Source of the DNA: CAZGNZ01 sp964527215
GTDB taxonomy: Bacteria > Fidelibacterota > Marinisomatia > SCGC-AAA003-L08 > JACNLC01
Direction of reading: 5' to 3'
Length of the DNA: 64,000 nucleotides
NCBI GenBank assembly: GCA_964527215.1
Contig: CAZGNZ010000021.1
Coordinates: 5,511 to 69,510, forward strand
Numbering within the stretch: the stretch's first letter is position 1; each line of letters opens with the position of its first letter. The notes below the pieces were generated by a model that saw only the letters and a program-made list of their open reading frames with translations, was not told the origin of the DNA and made no database searches. The position numbers and the translations under genes are program-made. Positions 8,973 through 19,000 of the stretch are shown piece after piece.

Positions 8973-10001
8973 TCAGGGTTTGCAGGAAAACGAGTCAAAA
9001 AATTCTAGAATGCCCGCTTTCTCTTCAGCCGTTCTTTGAATGCCGAACCGGGTAAACGCCTGATCCAGGTATTTGAGGTTGACTTCTGAAGAATAAACCT
9101 CGAATTTCCCGGTGACGTCTCCGGTGGATGGATCATGAACATTCATCTGAAGCATTGGTGTCTGACAGGTAAAATCAATGCCTGACAGCCGAATGGATTT
9201 GATACCCGGTTGACTGCGGGTGCGAAATCGTATCGTGCGGCTGTCGATGCTGAATACGAGATTCCACTGAGTGCATGGATGCTGAGACATGTGATCAAGG
9301 ATTTTGAATGCTCCGAGTGTTTCCAGCGGCTGGCTGGAAATCCTTTTCAGTTCCTGCACGCCGGCCTGAAACCGCTGATTGGAAATATAGGGATCCCTCC
9401 CGGGTATCCGGTCTGATTTCCAGTTGGTGAGGCATGTGAGATACACTTCATTGGTCAGCACTGATTCTTCCAGCTCATTATCCTTTATGATTTTCAGCTG
9501 ACCGTTCAGACATTCAAAAACAGCCACGCTGCCGGTGCTGTCCGCCATAAGATACTGGTCCTTATCATTGACGAGTCGAATTCCGGATTGAGCCCGTATT
9601 GCGTCCTCGACAGAACCGCAGGTGTCCAGCAGATACTGCGCCCATATGTTGCCGTCCAACGGAGGACGATCATCCGCAGGGGCACTCTCACTGCCGGGGA
9701 GTCCGACAGTAGCAATGACCAGGCCCGCTTCATTCATACCGTACTGAGCAATTTCCCGGCAGCAGTAGGTAAACGTTACGGATCCGTAGGCAGAAACCCA
9801 TTGCGCCGATTTGCCTGTTGTTCCGGCTTCACTGCCGCGTTTTTGAACATTGCGTTTGTTGACGATTATCAAGCCTTCCACAGGATCACAGGCATCGGTA
9901 TTGGCGCCCAGAACCAGAGAGCCCGGTCCGCTGTGAAAAAAAGCAGAGCAAGGGAAAAGGATGGAAAGAAAAGTGGTCAGAAGGAGAATTCCGTGCATCA
10001 T
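8973..10001 (-). CDS. Secreted linear-amide C-N hydrolase (choloylglycine hydrolase/penicillin acylase-like Ntn-hydrolase)
   Basis: The 342-residue protein has a hydrophobic leader followed at residue 18 by CSAFFHSGPGSLVLGANTD, which matches the start of mature Ntn hydrolases of the bile-salt hydrolase/penicillin V acylase family (Cys nucleophile, then GxNxD). A later GMNEAGLVIATVGLP corresponds to the conserved NEKGL segment. If the leader is removed exactly before Cys18, the catalytic N-terminal Cys would be created by export. The residues before Cys18 (L-F-P) do not form a lipobox or a good AXA site, so autocleavage is possible. The substrate could be N-acyl amides; it is not determined. 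The gene follows the barrel-like gene after 18 bases and probably shares its transcript. Confidence 0.74.
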   Translation of the reverse strand: MMHGILLLTTFLSILFPCSAFFHSGPGSLVLGANTDACDPVEGLIIVNKRNVQKRGSEAGTTGKSAQWVSAYGSVTFTYCCREIAQYGMNEAGLVIATVGLPGSESAPADDRPPLDGNIWAQYLLDTCGSVEDAIRAQSGIRLVNDKDQYLMADSTGSVAVFECLNGQLKIIKDNELEESVLTNEVYLTCLTNWKSDRIPGRDPYISNQRFQAGVQELKRISSQPLETLGAFKILDHMSQHPCTQWNLVFSIDSRTIRFRTRSQPGIKSIRLSGIDFTCQTPMLQMNVHDPSTGDVTGKFEVYSSEVNLKYLDQAFTRFGIQRTAEEKAGILEFFDSFSCKP

Positions 10002-10019
10002 TGAAATTACTCTAAATCA

Positions 10020-11201
10020 TTAGTAATTATATACAATCTCTGTCTTGAGCATTCTGTTTTTCATGTAATCACCGGAAAAGGAAGTACCGTCGGCATAGGT
10101 AATGCTGAGTGCAGTTCTGCTGAGGATGGGGAATGTTATTCCAGTCACCAGCAACACCCGGTCTGAATGATCCAGGGTGTTGAAGCCTTCAAGGTTCACA
10201 TGAGACGGATTTGAAATACAGCCGACGGAAAATCGAAACCATTCTTCCGAATCAGTGTGAATTCCAACCGACCAGCTGACTGCGTCCCTTAGATTGGAAC
10301 TGCCGTTTATCCAGGAGCTGCAGGAACTGCTGAGGGAAAGAATCCATTGATTATTCAGAGAAGTTGCAATGCCGACGCTGAATTTTTCCGGGAGGTCACT
10401 GCGAATCCGGAATTGAATTTCTTCCGGCAGAACCGGGTTGATAATAACGGAATCGGAATCGGTATATTCTGTTAATTCGGTAATCATATGCACTGAATCC
10501 GTATGCCGGAGATGCTGACTGTAGGAAAGACCGAGTTCATATTTATCTCTAATTTTAATGCAGATACCGGCGTCAAAACTCAGGGGATTGTCATAAACCT
10601 GATAATCAAAATTCTCCAGCTGACTTAATGAGTATCTCAAAAGATACTGCAGGGCGTTCAGACGAACTCCATACGAGAGCTGAATCATATTGTCCTGTAA
10701 ATTCAGCGCATTGGAGATTCCCAAAATAAACTTCTGATGGTTTACATCGTATCTGGCGGTCATGTAGGTGCCGGTTCCTTCCGGCAAGTCAACCGGTGAA
10801 TAATATATCGGCGGACTTTTCAGGGTGTACCGGGCCAGTTGTGAGTATCCGATTCCGATGGTATGCTGCAGGATCGGGAACGTCAGTCCTGCTGAATGAG
10901 GGAAAGCCTGGTTGTCATGAGAATAATTGAAATCAGCCAGCCATGCAGGGTTTAGGTCGGATTCAAAGATGTGAGATATTCCAAATTCCGTTCCGCACTT
11001 CACTGCGGGCAGAGCGGGATTACAGATAGCTATGCCTGACGGAGTACAGTTCAGTACCGGATTGAACCCGGGTGCAGCAATCGGGTCGGGAATGTTGAAA
11101 CCGATCCAAACGGAGTGGTCGTATAAATTGCTGGTTTGGCCTGAAACTGGGGAAGTAACGAGCAGAACGAACATAACACTGAGCACAATAGATTTTAACA
11201 T
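10020..11201 (-). CDS. Outer-membrane beta-barrel-like protein, function unknown
   Basis: The first 21 residues form a signal peptide ending VSG-QT. The remainder is rich in alternating aromatic and polar strands (for example LGLSYSQHLRHT, FSVGIATSLNNQW, LLVTGITFPIL), and the C-terminus ends with an aromatic-rich strand and terminal Tyr. That pattern resembles FCB outer-membrane barrels of the PorV/FadL/UPF0164 kind, but I do not recognise a specific family. The protein lies upstream of the secreted Ntn-hydrolase in the same orientation, 18 bases apart, which suggests joint function at the envelope. It could be a substrate channel or an assembly factor; this is inference. Confidence 0.6.
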   Translation of the reverse strand: MLKSIVLSVMFVLLVTSPVSGQTSNLYDHSVWIGFNIPDPIAAPGFNPVLNCTPSGIAICNPALPAVKCGTEFGISHIFESDLNPAWLADFNYSHDNQAFPHSAGLTFPILQHTIGIGYSQLARYTLKSPPIYYSPVDLPEGTGTYMTARYDVNHQKFILGISNALNLQDNMIQLSYGVRLNALQYLLRYSLSQLENFDYQVYDNPLSFDAGICIKIRDKYELGLSYSQHLRHTDSVHMITELTEYTDSDSVIINPVLPEEIQFRIRSDLPEKFSVGIATSLNNQWILSLSSSCSSWINGSSNLRDAVSWSVGIHTDSEEWFRFSVGCISNPSHVNLEGFNTLDHSDRVLLVTGITFPILSRTALSITYADGTSFSGDYMKNRMLKTEIVYNY

Positions 11202-11349
11202 TAGACAAATGAATTTAAATGTTACAGATTAATAATCAGTCTGTCCGACGGTTGGTAAAGCCGTTTATCTTGAAAGTCAGCAGATGGGGCCAGAAAAACC
11301 GGAAGACTGGACCGTGGATGTATACTAAAGAATGTGGATTTCAGTAAAA

Positions 11350-11378
11350 CAAAAAAGCCCATCAATTGACGGGCTTTA
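11350..11378 (-). terminator. Rho-independent terminator downstream of tRNA-Asp
   Basis: On the minus strand AAAGCCC and GGGCTTT pair around a short loop and are followed by a T-run, directly after the tRNA 3' end. Confidence 0.85.
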
Positions 11379-11380
11379 AG

Positions 11381-11454
11381 CGGGATCGACGAGACTTGAA
11401 CTCGCAACTTCTGGCGTGACAGGCCAGTGCTCTAACCAATTGAACTACGACCCC
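11381..11454 (-). tRNA. tRNA-Asp (anticodon GTC)
   Basis: The minus strand folds as a 74-base cloverleaf. The acceptor stem GGGGTCG pairs with CGATCCC (one G-U), the D arm is AGTTCAATTGGTTAGAGC-like, and the anticodon stem CTGGC/GCCAG encloses the loop CTGTCAC with anticodon GTC. The T arm carries the usual TTCAAGT loop. The discriminator base is G, as expected for Asp. CCA is not encoded. The first ten bases overlap the end of the DUF3098 gene, and a terminator follows at once, so the tRNA is probably cut from a longer transcript or has a promoter inside that gene. Confidence 0.96.
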
Positions 11455-11708
11455 TGAGAATTTTTTCCGGGCTTTATCAAAATGGCCAATGGAATAATAA
11501 TGCAGTAAGCAATCGTCAGTAGAAACGGAGCCAGTTTAACCGATTGAAAACTGGTGGTTTCACCCAACGCCATAATGATATATCCAAACAGGATAACAAT
11601 CAGCCCGATTCCAAACAGCAGGTAATTAATCTTACCGTAATTCCACGAGCGGAACAGTTTTTTGTCCGTATTTTCATTAGCGCTCATGAGAGTTAAAATT
11701 ATAGACAT
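11445..11708 (-). CDS. DUF3098-like small membrane protein
   Basis: An 87-residue protein with two predicted membrane helices (about residues 30-47 and 59-77), preceded by WNYGKINYLLFGIG. This layout matches DUF3098, a small inner-membrane family of unknown function typical of Bacteroidota and relatives. The last codons and the TAG stop lie inside the 5' end of the tRNA-Asp gene on the same strand. The start is unclear: the ATG at 11708 has GAG very close, and a second ATG at codon 8 has no ribosome site. It is divergent from mltG with about 97 AT-rich bases between, which must hold both promoters. Confidence 0.7.
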   Translation of the reverse strand: MSIILTLMSANENTDKKLFRSWNYGKINYLLFGIGLIVILFGYIIMALGETTSFQSVKLAPFLLTIAYCIIIPLAILIKPGKNSQGS

Positions 11709-11805
11709 TTCTCGTTACGATCCAAAATAATAATTTTAAAATATATCAAATAATTTTGGAAGATTGTGGATATTTCCTTTTTCCCGTTCTAATTTTTCAC
11801 CCTGA

Positions 11806-12822
11806 ATGACCCTTATAATCCCTCGAAAATCCAATTTCATTACCGGATTCTTGGCGGTTGGCGGAGTATTGCTGGTGCTTTTCACAGTGCTGCTGACGGT
11901 ACTTCTGTCTTACGAACTCAACTGTAAGACCTCCGCCCGGTATCTTACCATCCCCAGCGGTGCCAACGTTGAGGATGTGGCGGAACTTCTTGTTGAAGAA
12001 GGATGCATTATCCAGCCGGAAATATTCAAACTGGCGATGCGTTTGACGCTGAAGGACCGGTCCATCAAAGCGGGTCGGTACACCCTGAAGGGCATCAGTC
12101 ATATGAATCAGTTCATTCGAATGATTACCTCTCCTGATGCCCGGCGTATCAAAGTCACCATCGTAGAGGGATTGACCATTGCCGGGATAGCGGATATTCT
12201 GTCAAAAAAACTGGAAATCGATTCCTACAAATTTACCAATCTGTGTTATGATCACAATTTTATTCATTCACTGAGCATCAGCGCGCCTTCGCTTGAAGGC
12301 TTTCTGTTTCCGGATACTTACATATTTCTTTCAACATATACGGAAGAAAACATTATTCAGATCCTTGTCAACCAGTTTAAGTCAAAGTACAGTCAGCACG
12401 TGAAACCCTATGCCAGGAAAATCCGTTTGACGCAGTTGGAGATTGCATCTTTGGCATCCATTATTCAGGGGGAGGCGATGTACAAGGATGAAATGCGGAC
12501 CATTTCGTCGGTGTACCACAACCGGCTGCGCAAAAATATGAAACTGCAGGCGGATCCCACCATCCAGTATATTCTTCCCAGCCGAAAGCGGCGGCTTTAC
12601 AACAAGGATCTTAAAATAGATTCCCCCTATAATACCTATCTTTACAAGGGGCTGCCGCCGGGTCCCATAAACAATCCCGGTCTGGCAGCGCTGAAGGCAG
12701 CGGCAAATCCGGATCAGACCGAGTATCTGTACTTTGTTGCGGACGGGAGCGGCTGGCATCGGTTCTCCCGCACACTGTCTGAGCACAATCATGCAAAGCG
12801 CGATATCCGAAAACGGTATTGA
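11806..12822 (+). CDS. mltG: Endolytic murein transglycosylase MltG (YceG-like)
   Basis: The 338-residue protein has one N-terminal membrane helix (about 12-35), a LysM-like region (IPSGANVEDVAELL), and the YceG catalytic domain: EGFLFPDTY, LASIIQGEA with the catalytic Glu at 223, YHNRL, LQADPTIQY, SPYNTYLYKGLPPGPINNPG, and YLYFVADGSGWHRFS near the end. MltG cleaves nascent glycan strands in the periplasm and sets their length. The length is normal for the family. No clear ribosome site is seen before the ATG. The helicase gene follows 98 bases downstream. Confidence 0.97.
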   Translation: MTLIIPRKSNFITGFLAVGGVLLVLFTVLLTVLLSYELNCKTSARYLTIPSGANVEDVAELLVEEGCIIQPEIFKLAMRLTLKDRSIKAGRYTLKGISHMNQFIRMITSPDARRIKVTIVEGLTIAGIADILSKKLEIDSYKFTNLCYDHNFIHSLSISAPSLEGFLFPDTYIFLSTYTEENIIQILVNQFKSKYSQHVKPYARKIRLTQLEIASLASIIQGEAMYKDEMRTISSVYHNRLRKNMKLQADPTIQYILPSRKRRLYNKDLKIDSPYNTYLYKGLPPGPINNPGLAALKAAANPDQTEYLYFVADGSGWHRFSRTLSEHNHAKRDIRKRY

Positions 12823-12920
12823 ATATCATAGAATATTCAGAAGCCGGGCTTACATTGAAATGGAACTGAAATATAACCGGTTTTTATACAGATCAAATCA
12901 TTGAAGAAAGTTGGAATAAA

Positions 12921-15098
12921 ATGTTAAATCTGGAATCACTGAATCATGAGCAGCGTCAGGCTGTACAGCACACGGAAGGGCCGTTATTGATTTTTGCAGG
13001 CGCGGGAAGTGGTAAAACCAGAGTGCTGACTTACAGAATAGCTCACCTTGTGGAGTCAGGATTGGCAGTTCCGGAGCAGATCCTGGCGGTTACATTCACA
13101 AACAAGGCAGCCGGTGAAATGCAGGAAAGAGTTCTGAAACTTCTCTCCGGTGTGGATATCAGCCGGTTGAGTGTTGGGACGTTTCATTCAATCTGTGCCA
13201 GAATCCTGCGTCGGGAAATACACCTGCTGGGATTCAGTCAATCCTTTTCCATTTTTGACGATGAAGACGCGCGAAAGCTGATTTCCAATGTTGTTGAAGA
13301 AGTACGGCTGTCGGTGAAGGAATTTGATCCGCGGAGTCTTAAACGAGAGATTTCCGGTTTCAAGAACAGGCTGGAAGATCCTGAAACGGTTCTGACATCA
13401 GCGTCCGGATATCGTGATGAGAAAATTGCAGAAATTTACCGGCAGTATCAAATCCGGCTGAAGGACAACAATGCCTTGGATTTTGATGATCTGCTTCTGA
13501 AACCCCTGGATTTGTTTCAGCAATATCCTGACAGACTGGAATGGTATCAATCGCTGTACAGTTATGTGCTGGTGGATGAATATCAGGATACCAATCGTCC
13601 GCAGTTCGAGTTCATACACCGACTGACCCGGCAGCACCGCAATATCTGTGTGGTGGGAGATGATGACCAGTCAATCTACGGTTGGCGCGGTGCGGATATC
13701 CGCAATATCCTTGAATTTGAATCGGCCTATGAAGATGCGGCGATCATCAAACTGGAGCAGAATTACCGCTCTACCCGGAATATTCTTGATGCGGCTCATG
13801 CCGTTGTGGCAAACAATGAAAAACGGGCCGAAAAGAAACTCTGGACAGAGAACGAACCGGGAGATGTGTTGACAGTGGTGGAAGCTGCAGATGAACGGGG
13901 TGAAGCGCATGCTGTGCTTCAGAAAATTCAGCGCTGGCGCAAAACGGGTGACTCTGATTTGAGTTCTTTTGTGGTTCTGTATCGGACCAATGCTCAAAGC
14001 CGATCCATGGAGGATGAGTTCCGTCGGCAGGGCATACCATACCGCATCGTTGGAGGTACCAAGTTTTATGACCGAAAGGAAGTCAAGGATATCCTGGCTT
14101 ATCTGCGTCTGATGATAAACCCGGCAGACAACATCAGTCTGGAACGGATCATCAACTTCCCGGCCAGGGGAATTGGCAGCAGTACGCTGGAAAAACTGCG
14201 TCTTGCCGGCAGGGTAGCACAGAAACCGCTGTTTGAGGTACTGGCGGGTGCGGCCAATTTGAATCTTGGGAAAAAGCAGAAGGATTCACTGGTTAAAGTT
14301 TATAATGACCTTGCGGATCTGCGCGAATCAGTGAATGAAATGCATCCGGATGATTTCACCCGTTCACTGGTGGAAAGGTTTGAAATAATTCACCATTATG
14401 AAAATCAGGATTCCGATGACGCCCGTGAAAGATTGGCAAATATCGATGAACTGCTGAACGGTATTGCAGACTACTGTGAACACAATCCCGGAAAAGATCT
14501 CAATGATTTTCTGGAAGAAGTAAGTCTGCTGACGGACATCGACAACTGGAATGCGGGGGAGAATGCCGTAACATTAATGACCCTGCACAGTGCAAAAGGA
14601 CTGGAATTTCCCGTCGTGTTTATTACGGGTCTTGAGAACAGCCTCTTTCCGCTGGGCCAAACTGTTCATCGCGATGAGGAATTGGAAGAGGAAAGAAGGC
14701 TGTTTTACGTCGGAGTGACCAGGGGAATGAATAAAGTATATCTGACATATGCCCGGACCCGAAGACGATACGGCGGTCGCCCCAATGCCACCCTTCCGTC
14801 AATGTTCCTGGATGAGCTGCCTGCTGAATTGGTGCAGGAAGAGCAGTCCGGATTTTCCAAATTTCTGGATCCTGTAGGCGGTCGTTTCGACAGCAGGCAG
14901 AAGGAGGAGGATTCTAGAAATCAGTCGGTCGAAAAGGAAATCATACTGGAGGGATCGATGGTGGATCATAAAGTATTTGGTCGGGGCAAAGTACTCAAGA
15001 TTGAGGGCAGCGGCGGCAATGCCAAGATCACGATTATGTTTTCCGGCAGTCAAAAGAAGAAATTTGTCATGAAATATGCCAATCTGAAACCGGTATAG
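12921..15098 (+). CDS. uvrD: UvrD/PcrA-type superfamily 1 DNA helicase
   Basis: The 725-residue protein shows the SF1A helicase motifs in order: motif I AGAGSGKT (26-33), Ia AVTFTNKAAGEM, II VDEYQDTN, III GDDDQSIYGWRGAD, IV EQNYRSTRNI, V TLHSAKGLEFPVV, and VI EERRLFYVGVTR. The C-terminal 50 residues (GSMVDHKVFGRGKV to the end) form the Tudor-like domain that in PcrA/UvrD contacts RNA polymerase. The enzyme unwinds DNA 3' to 5' in repair and removes proteins from DNA. The length is normal. GGAATAAA before the ATG is a modest ribosome site. Confidence 0.97.
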   Translation: MLNLESLNHEQRQAVQHTEGPLLIFAGAGSGKTRVLTYRIAHLVESGLAVPEQILAVTFTNKAAGEMQERVLKLLSGVDISRLSVGTFHSICARILRREIHLLGFSQSFSIFDDEDARKLISNVVEEVRLSVKEFDPRSLKREISGFKNRLEDPETVLTSASGYRDEKIAEIYRQYQIRLKDNNALDFDDLLLKPLDLFQQYPDRLEWYQSLYSYVLVDEYQDTNRPQFEFIHRLTRQHRNICVVGDDDQSIYGWRGADIRNILEFESAYEDAAIIKLEQNYRSTRNILDAAHAVVANNEKRAEKKLWTENEPGDVLTVVEAADERGEAHAVLQKIQRWRKTGDSDLSSFVVLYRTNAQSRSMEDEFRRQGIPYRIVGGTKFYDRKEVKDILAYLRLMINPADNISLERIINFPARGIGSSTLEKLRLAGRVAQKPLFEVLAGAANLNLGKKQKDSLVKVYNDLADLRESVNEMHPDDFTRSLVERFEIIHHYENQDSDDARERLANIDELLNGIADYCEHNPGKDLNDFLEEVSLLTDIDNWNAGENAVTLMTLHSAKGLEFPVVFITGLENSLFPLGQTVHRDEELEEERRLFYVGVTRGMNKVYLTYARTRRRYGGRPNATLPSMFLDELPAELVQEEQSGFSKFLDPVGGRFDSRQKEEDSRNQSVEKEIILEGSMVDHKVFGRGKVLKIEGSGGNAKITIMFSGSQKKKFVMKYANLKPV

Positions 15099-15164
15099 CA
15101 GAAACTGCTGTGCAGGGATGAAGGGAGTGCCTTAAATTTAGATGAGATTCAATCTCAAATAATT

Positions 15165-15650
15165 ATGGATATGATACCGGATCAGGTTGTGCAGAGATTC
15201 AGGGCGGTCCTGCAAAGTAAAAAACTGAAGTATACTCCCCAGAGACGGGCCATACTGCAGGAGCTGTTTATTAACGAAATGCATCGGGAATGTGAAGATT
15301 TATACGATGCACTGAAGCGGAACGGACAGAATGTATCTCGTGCAACGGTTTACCGCACACTGGATATACTGCAGGCAAACGGCTTTGCCCGGAAACTGGA
15401 TTTGGGAGACGGTCGGGTGCGTTATGAACGAATACTGGATAACGCACATCATGACCATCTGATCTGTATCCAGTGTTGTAAAATACAGGAATATCTGGAT
15501 GATGTCATTGAAAACCGGCAGTTGGAGATATGCCGGTCATTTGGATTTAAGCCTGTAAGGCATGTTCATCAGATATACGGAATCTGCCAGGATTGTCAAA
15601 ATCAGAACACATTGGCAGACTCCGAAAAAAAATACGAAGATAAATTGTAA
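15165..15650 (+). CDS. fur: Fur-family metal-dependent regulator
   Basis: The 161-residue protein has a winged-helix domain (KYTPQRRAIL, then VSRATVYRTLDIL, the recognition helix) and a dimerisation domain with the metal ligands HHDH (95-98). Two zinc-binding CxxC pairs are present, CIQC (101-104) and CQDC (141-144). These are the features of Fur/PerR/Zur proteins. Ferric-uptake control is favoured because a FeoB-associated-like peptide is translationally coupled at the 3' end, but PerR or Zur function cannot be excluded from sequence alone. The start is ATG at 15165, with a second Met two codons later and no clear ribosome site for either. Confidence 0.9.
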   Translation: MDMIPDQVVQRFRAVLQSKKLKYTPQRRAILQELFINEMHRECEDLYDALKRNGQNVSRATVYRTLDILQANGFARKLDLGDGRVRYERILDNAHHDHLICIQCCKIQEYLDDVIENRQLEICRSFGFKPVRHVHQIYGICQDCQNQNTLADSEKKYEDKL

Positions 15651-15808
15651 TGCTGGAAACCTGTATTTCAGTTGGAATTTGCGTACTTGCAGTCGGACAC
15701 ATTGTCCGGTCAGCAATGAAGTCAAATCATGCAAACAGTGAAAGCATGTCCAAATGCGGGAACTGCTCATTAAGCGACCATTGCAATTCCAAACAAAAAA
15801 CCGGATAA
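15650..15808 (+). CDS. Small Cys-rich membrane peptide, FeoB-associated-like
   Basis: A 52-codon frame starts at an ATG that overlaps the Fur-gene stop (TAATG). It encodes one hydrophobic helix (about residues 6-20), a short basic linker, and a C-terminal Cys cluster CGNCSLSDHC (36-45) ending at a TAA at 15806. A short helix followed by a C-x2-C-x5-C cluster is the layout of FeoB-associated Cys-rich membrane proteins, which are under 80 residues and take part in ferrous iron handling. No feoB is in the window. The stop-start overlap implies coupled translation with Fur. The assignment rests on this architecture, so it remains tentative. Confidence 0.62.
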   Translation: MLETCISVGICVLAVGHIVRSAMKSNHANSESMSKCGNCSLSDHCNSKQKTG

Positions 15809-16079
15809 TTTTACCTCCTTTTTAACTCAGTTCCATTTCGTCCAATTCGGGACCATTATTGACGAGAAAATGATAAGAAATTGATTGCATCACAGATGAT
15901 GTGTTGATAAATTCTTTTCATGTTTTTTGGGACAATCGCTGTTTTATAAAACAGTCCTTCCTGGAAACCTGATCAGGTCTTAATAAACCAAGTCCAACTC
16001 AACCATTTTTTAAACCATTTCCAAATCTTTTCTCAACAAATGGTAAGCATAAGCAAACAATAGATAGAGGAGAAATTCG

Positions 16080-19000
16080 ATGAAATCCACCAAAGCGATC
16101 CTGCTATTAATGTTCTCACTTACCCTTTTTACAGGAATCCTCACTGCTCAGACCGCAACCCTGAGTTTTGGAAACCTGGACGAGGGAGCAGGGACGGTTG
16201 AAATTCTCATGGATGCTGATCAGCCGGTTGCCGGCTTTCAGTTCTCCATTTCCGGAATGAATATTACGGGCGCATCCGGCGGTTCAGCAGCTGCCTATGG
16301 GATGTTTGTTTCCACTTCCGGTACAACCCTCCTTGGATTCTCACTTACGGGAGCATCAATACCAGCAGGAAGTGATATCCTGACGATCGTATCCTTCGAT
16401 TCGTTAACAGACACAGAACAGTGTCTCAGTGAACCGGTGATTTCCGGCGTGGGCGGTGTTCCGTTTACTGTTGATCTCGGACCATGTCTGGGCGGCAGCA
16501 GTGATATTCCCGGCTGTACGGACGAAATGGCCTGCAATTATGATCCTGAAGCAACTGTCGATGACGGCAGCTGTGAATATTTTGTGGATTGTGAAGGCGT
16601 CTGCGGCGGTTCAGCCTTTATCGATGACTGTGGGGTCTGTTCCGGCGGCACTACCGGGCATGAAGCCAACAGCGATATGGATGACTGCGGTGTCTGTTTC
16701 GGCAGTAATGACTGTTTCGGCTGCACAGATCCCTCCGCTACAAACTACGATCCGGATGCCACGATTGATGACGGTTCCTGCATGTACGATGACCAGATTG
16801 TAAACCTGTATATCGGTGCCGTGGATGAAGGTGCCGGAACCATGGAAATCTGGATGAACAATCCGGGTCCGGCCCCCTGCGGCGGTTTCCAGTTTGACAT
16901 CACCGGTCTGAATATCCTCAGTGCTACCGGCGGTTCAGCCATGGCCAACGGCTTTATGGTATCTGCCAGCGGCACCACCGTGATCGGCTTCTCCCTGACG
17001 GGTGCAACCATTCCCGTCGGCGATGAAGTTCTGACCATCGTCAGCTTTGATTCACCGGGTTCGGAAGCCTGCATATCCAACGGCGTCATTTCCGGTCCAC
17101 CGGACGTGGGCGGTCTGCTGGTGACTGTGGGAGACTGTTACGAGTTTGACGTAATCATTTACGGCTGTACCGATGAAGAAGCCTGTAACTACAACCCCGA
17201 CGCCACCATGGATGACGGCAGCTGCGAATACTTCGTGGACTGTGAAGGCGTCTGCGGCGGTTCGGCCTTTATCGATGACTGCGGCGTCTGCTCCGGCGGC
17301 ACCACCGGTCACGAAGCCAACAGCGACATGGATGACTGCGGTGTATGCTTCGGCAACAACGAGGACATGGACTGTAACGGTGACTGTTTCGGTGAAGCGT
17401 TTGTGAACGAATGCGGCTGCGTGGGCGGCAATACCGGTCTGGCAGAAGATTTCTGTTACGGCTGTACCGATCCCGAAGCGCTGAACTACGATCCGAATGC
17501 CTTCATTGATGACGGCAGCTGCGAATATCCTCAGGAACAGATCGTGAACCTGTACATCGGTGCAGTGGATCAAGGTGCCGGAACCATGGAAATCTGGATG
17601 AACAATCCGGGTCCGGCCCCCTGCGGCGGTTTCCAGTTTGACATCACCGGTCTGAATATCCTCAGTGCTACCGGCGGTTCAGCCATGGCCAACGGCTTTA
17701 TGGTATCTGCCAGCGGCACCACCGTGATCGGCTTCTCCCTGACGGGTGCAACCATTCCCGTCGGCGATGAAGTTCTGACCATCGTCAGCTTTGATTCACC
17801 GGGTTCGGAAGCCTGCATATCCAACGGCGTCATTTCCGGTCCACCGGACGTGGGCGGTCTGCTGGTGACTGTGGGAGACTGTTACGAGTTTGACGTAATC
17901 ATTTACGGCTGTACCGATGAAGAAGCCTGTAACTACAACCCCGACGCCACCATGGATGACGGCAGCTGCGAATACTTCGTGGACTGTGAAGGCGTCTGCG
18001 GCGGTTCGGCCTTTATCGATGACTGCGGCGTCTGCTCCGGCGGCACCACCGGTCACGAAGCCAACAGCGACATGGATGAATGCGGTGTATGCTTCGGCAA
18101 CAACGAGGACATGGACTGTAACGGTGACTGTTTCGGTGAAGCGTTTGTGAACGAATGCGGCTGCGTGGGCGGCAATACCGGTCTGGCAGAAGATTTCTGT
18201 TACGGCTGTACCGATCCCGAAGCGCTGAACTACGATCCGAATGCCTTCATTGATGACGGCAGCTGCGAATATCCTCAGGAACAGATCGTGAACCTGTACA
18301 TCGGTGCAGTGGATCAAGGTGCCGGAACCATGGAAATCTGGATGAACAATCCGGGTCCGGCCCCCTGCGGCGGTTTCCAGTTTGACATCACCGGTCTGAA
18401 TATCCTCAGTGCTACCGGCGGTTCAGCCATGGCCAACGGCTTTATGGTATCTGCCAGCGGCACCACCGTGATCGGCTTCTCCCTGACGGGTGCAACCATT
18501 CCCGTCGGCGATGAAGTTCTGACCATCGTCAGCTTTGATTCACCGGGTTCGGAAGCCTGCATATCCAACGGCGTCATTTCCGGTCCACCGGACGTGGGCG
18601 GTCTGCTGGTGACTGTGGGAGACTGTTACGAGTTTGACGTAATCATTTACGGCTGTACCGATGAAGAAGCCTGTAACTACAACCCCGACGCCACCATGGA
18701 TGACGGCAGCTGCGAATACTTCGTGGACTGTGAAGGCGTCTGCGGCGGTTCGGCCTTTATCGATGACTGCGGCGTCTGCTCCGGCGGCACCACCGGTCAC
18801 GAAGCCAACAGCGATATTGATGAATGCGGTGTATGCTTCGGCAACAACGAGGACATGGACTGTAACGGTGACTGTTTCGGTGAAGCGTTTGTGAACGAAT
18901 GCGGCTGCGTGGGCGGCAATACCGGTCTGGCAGAAGATTTCTGTTACGGCTGTACCGATCCCGAAGCGCTGAACTACGATCCGAATGCCTTCATTGATGA

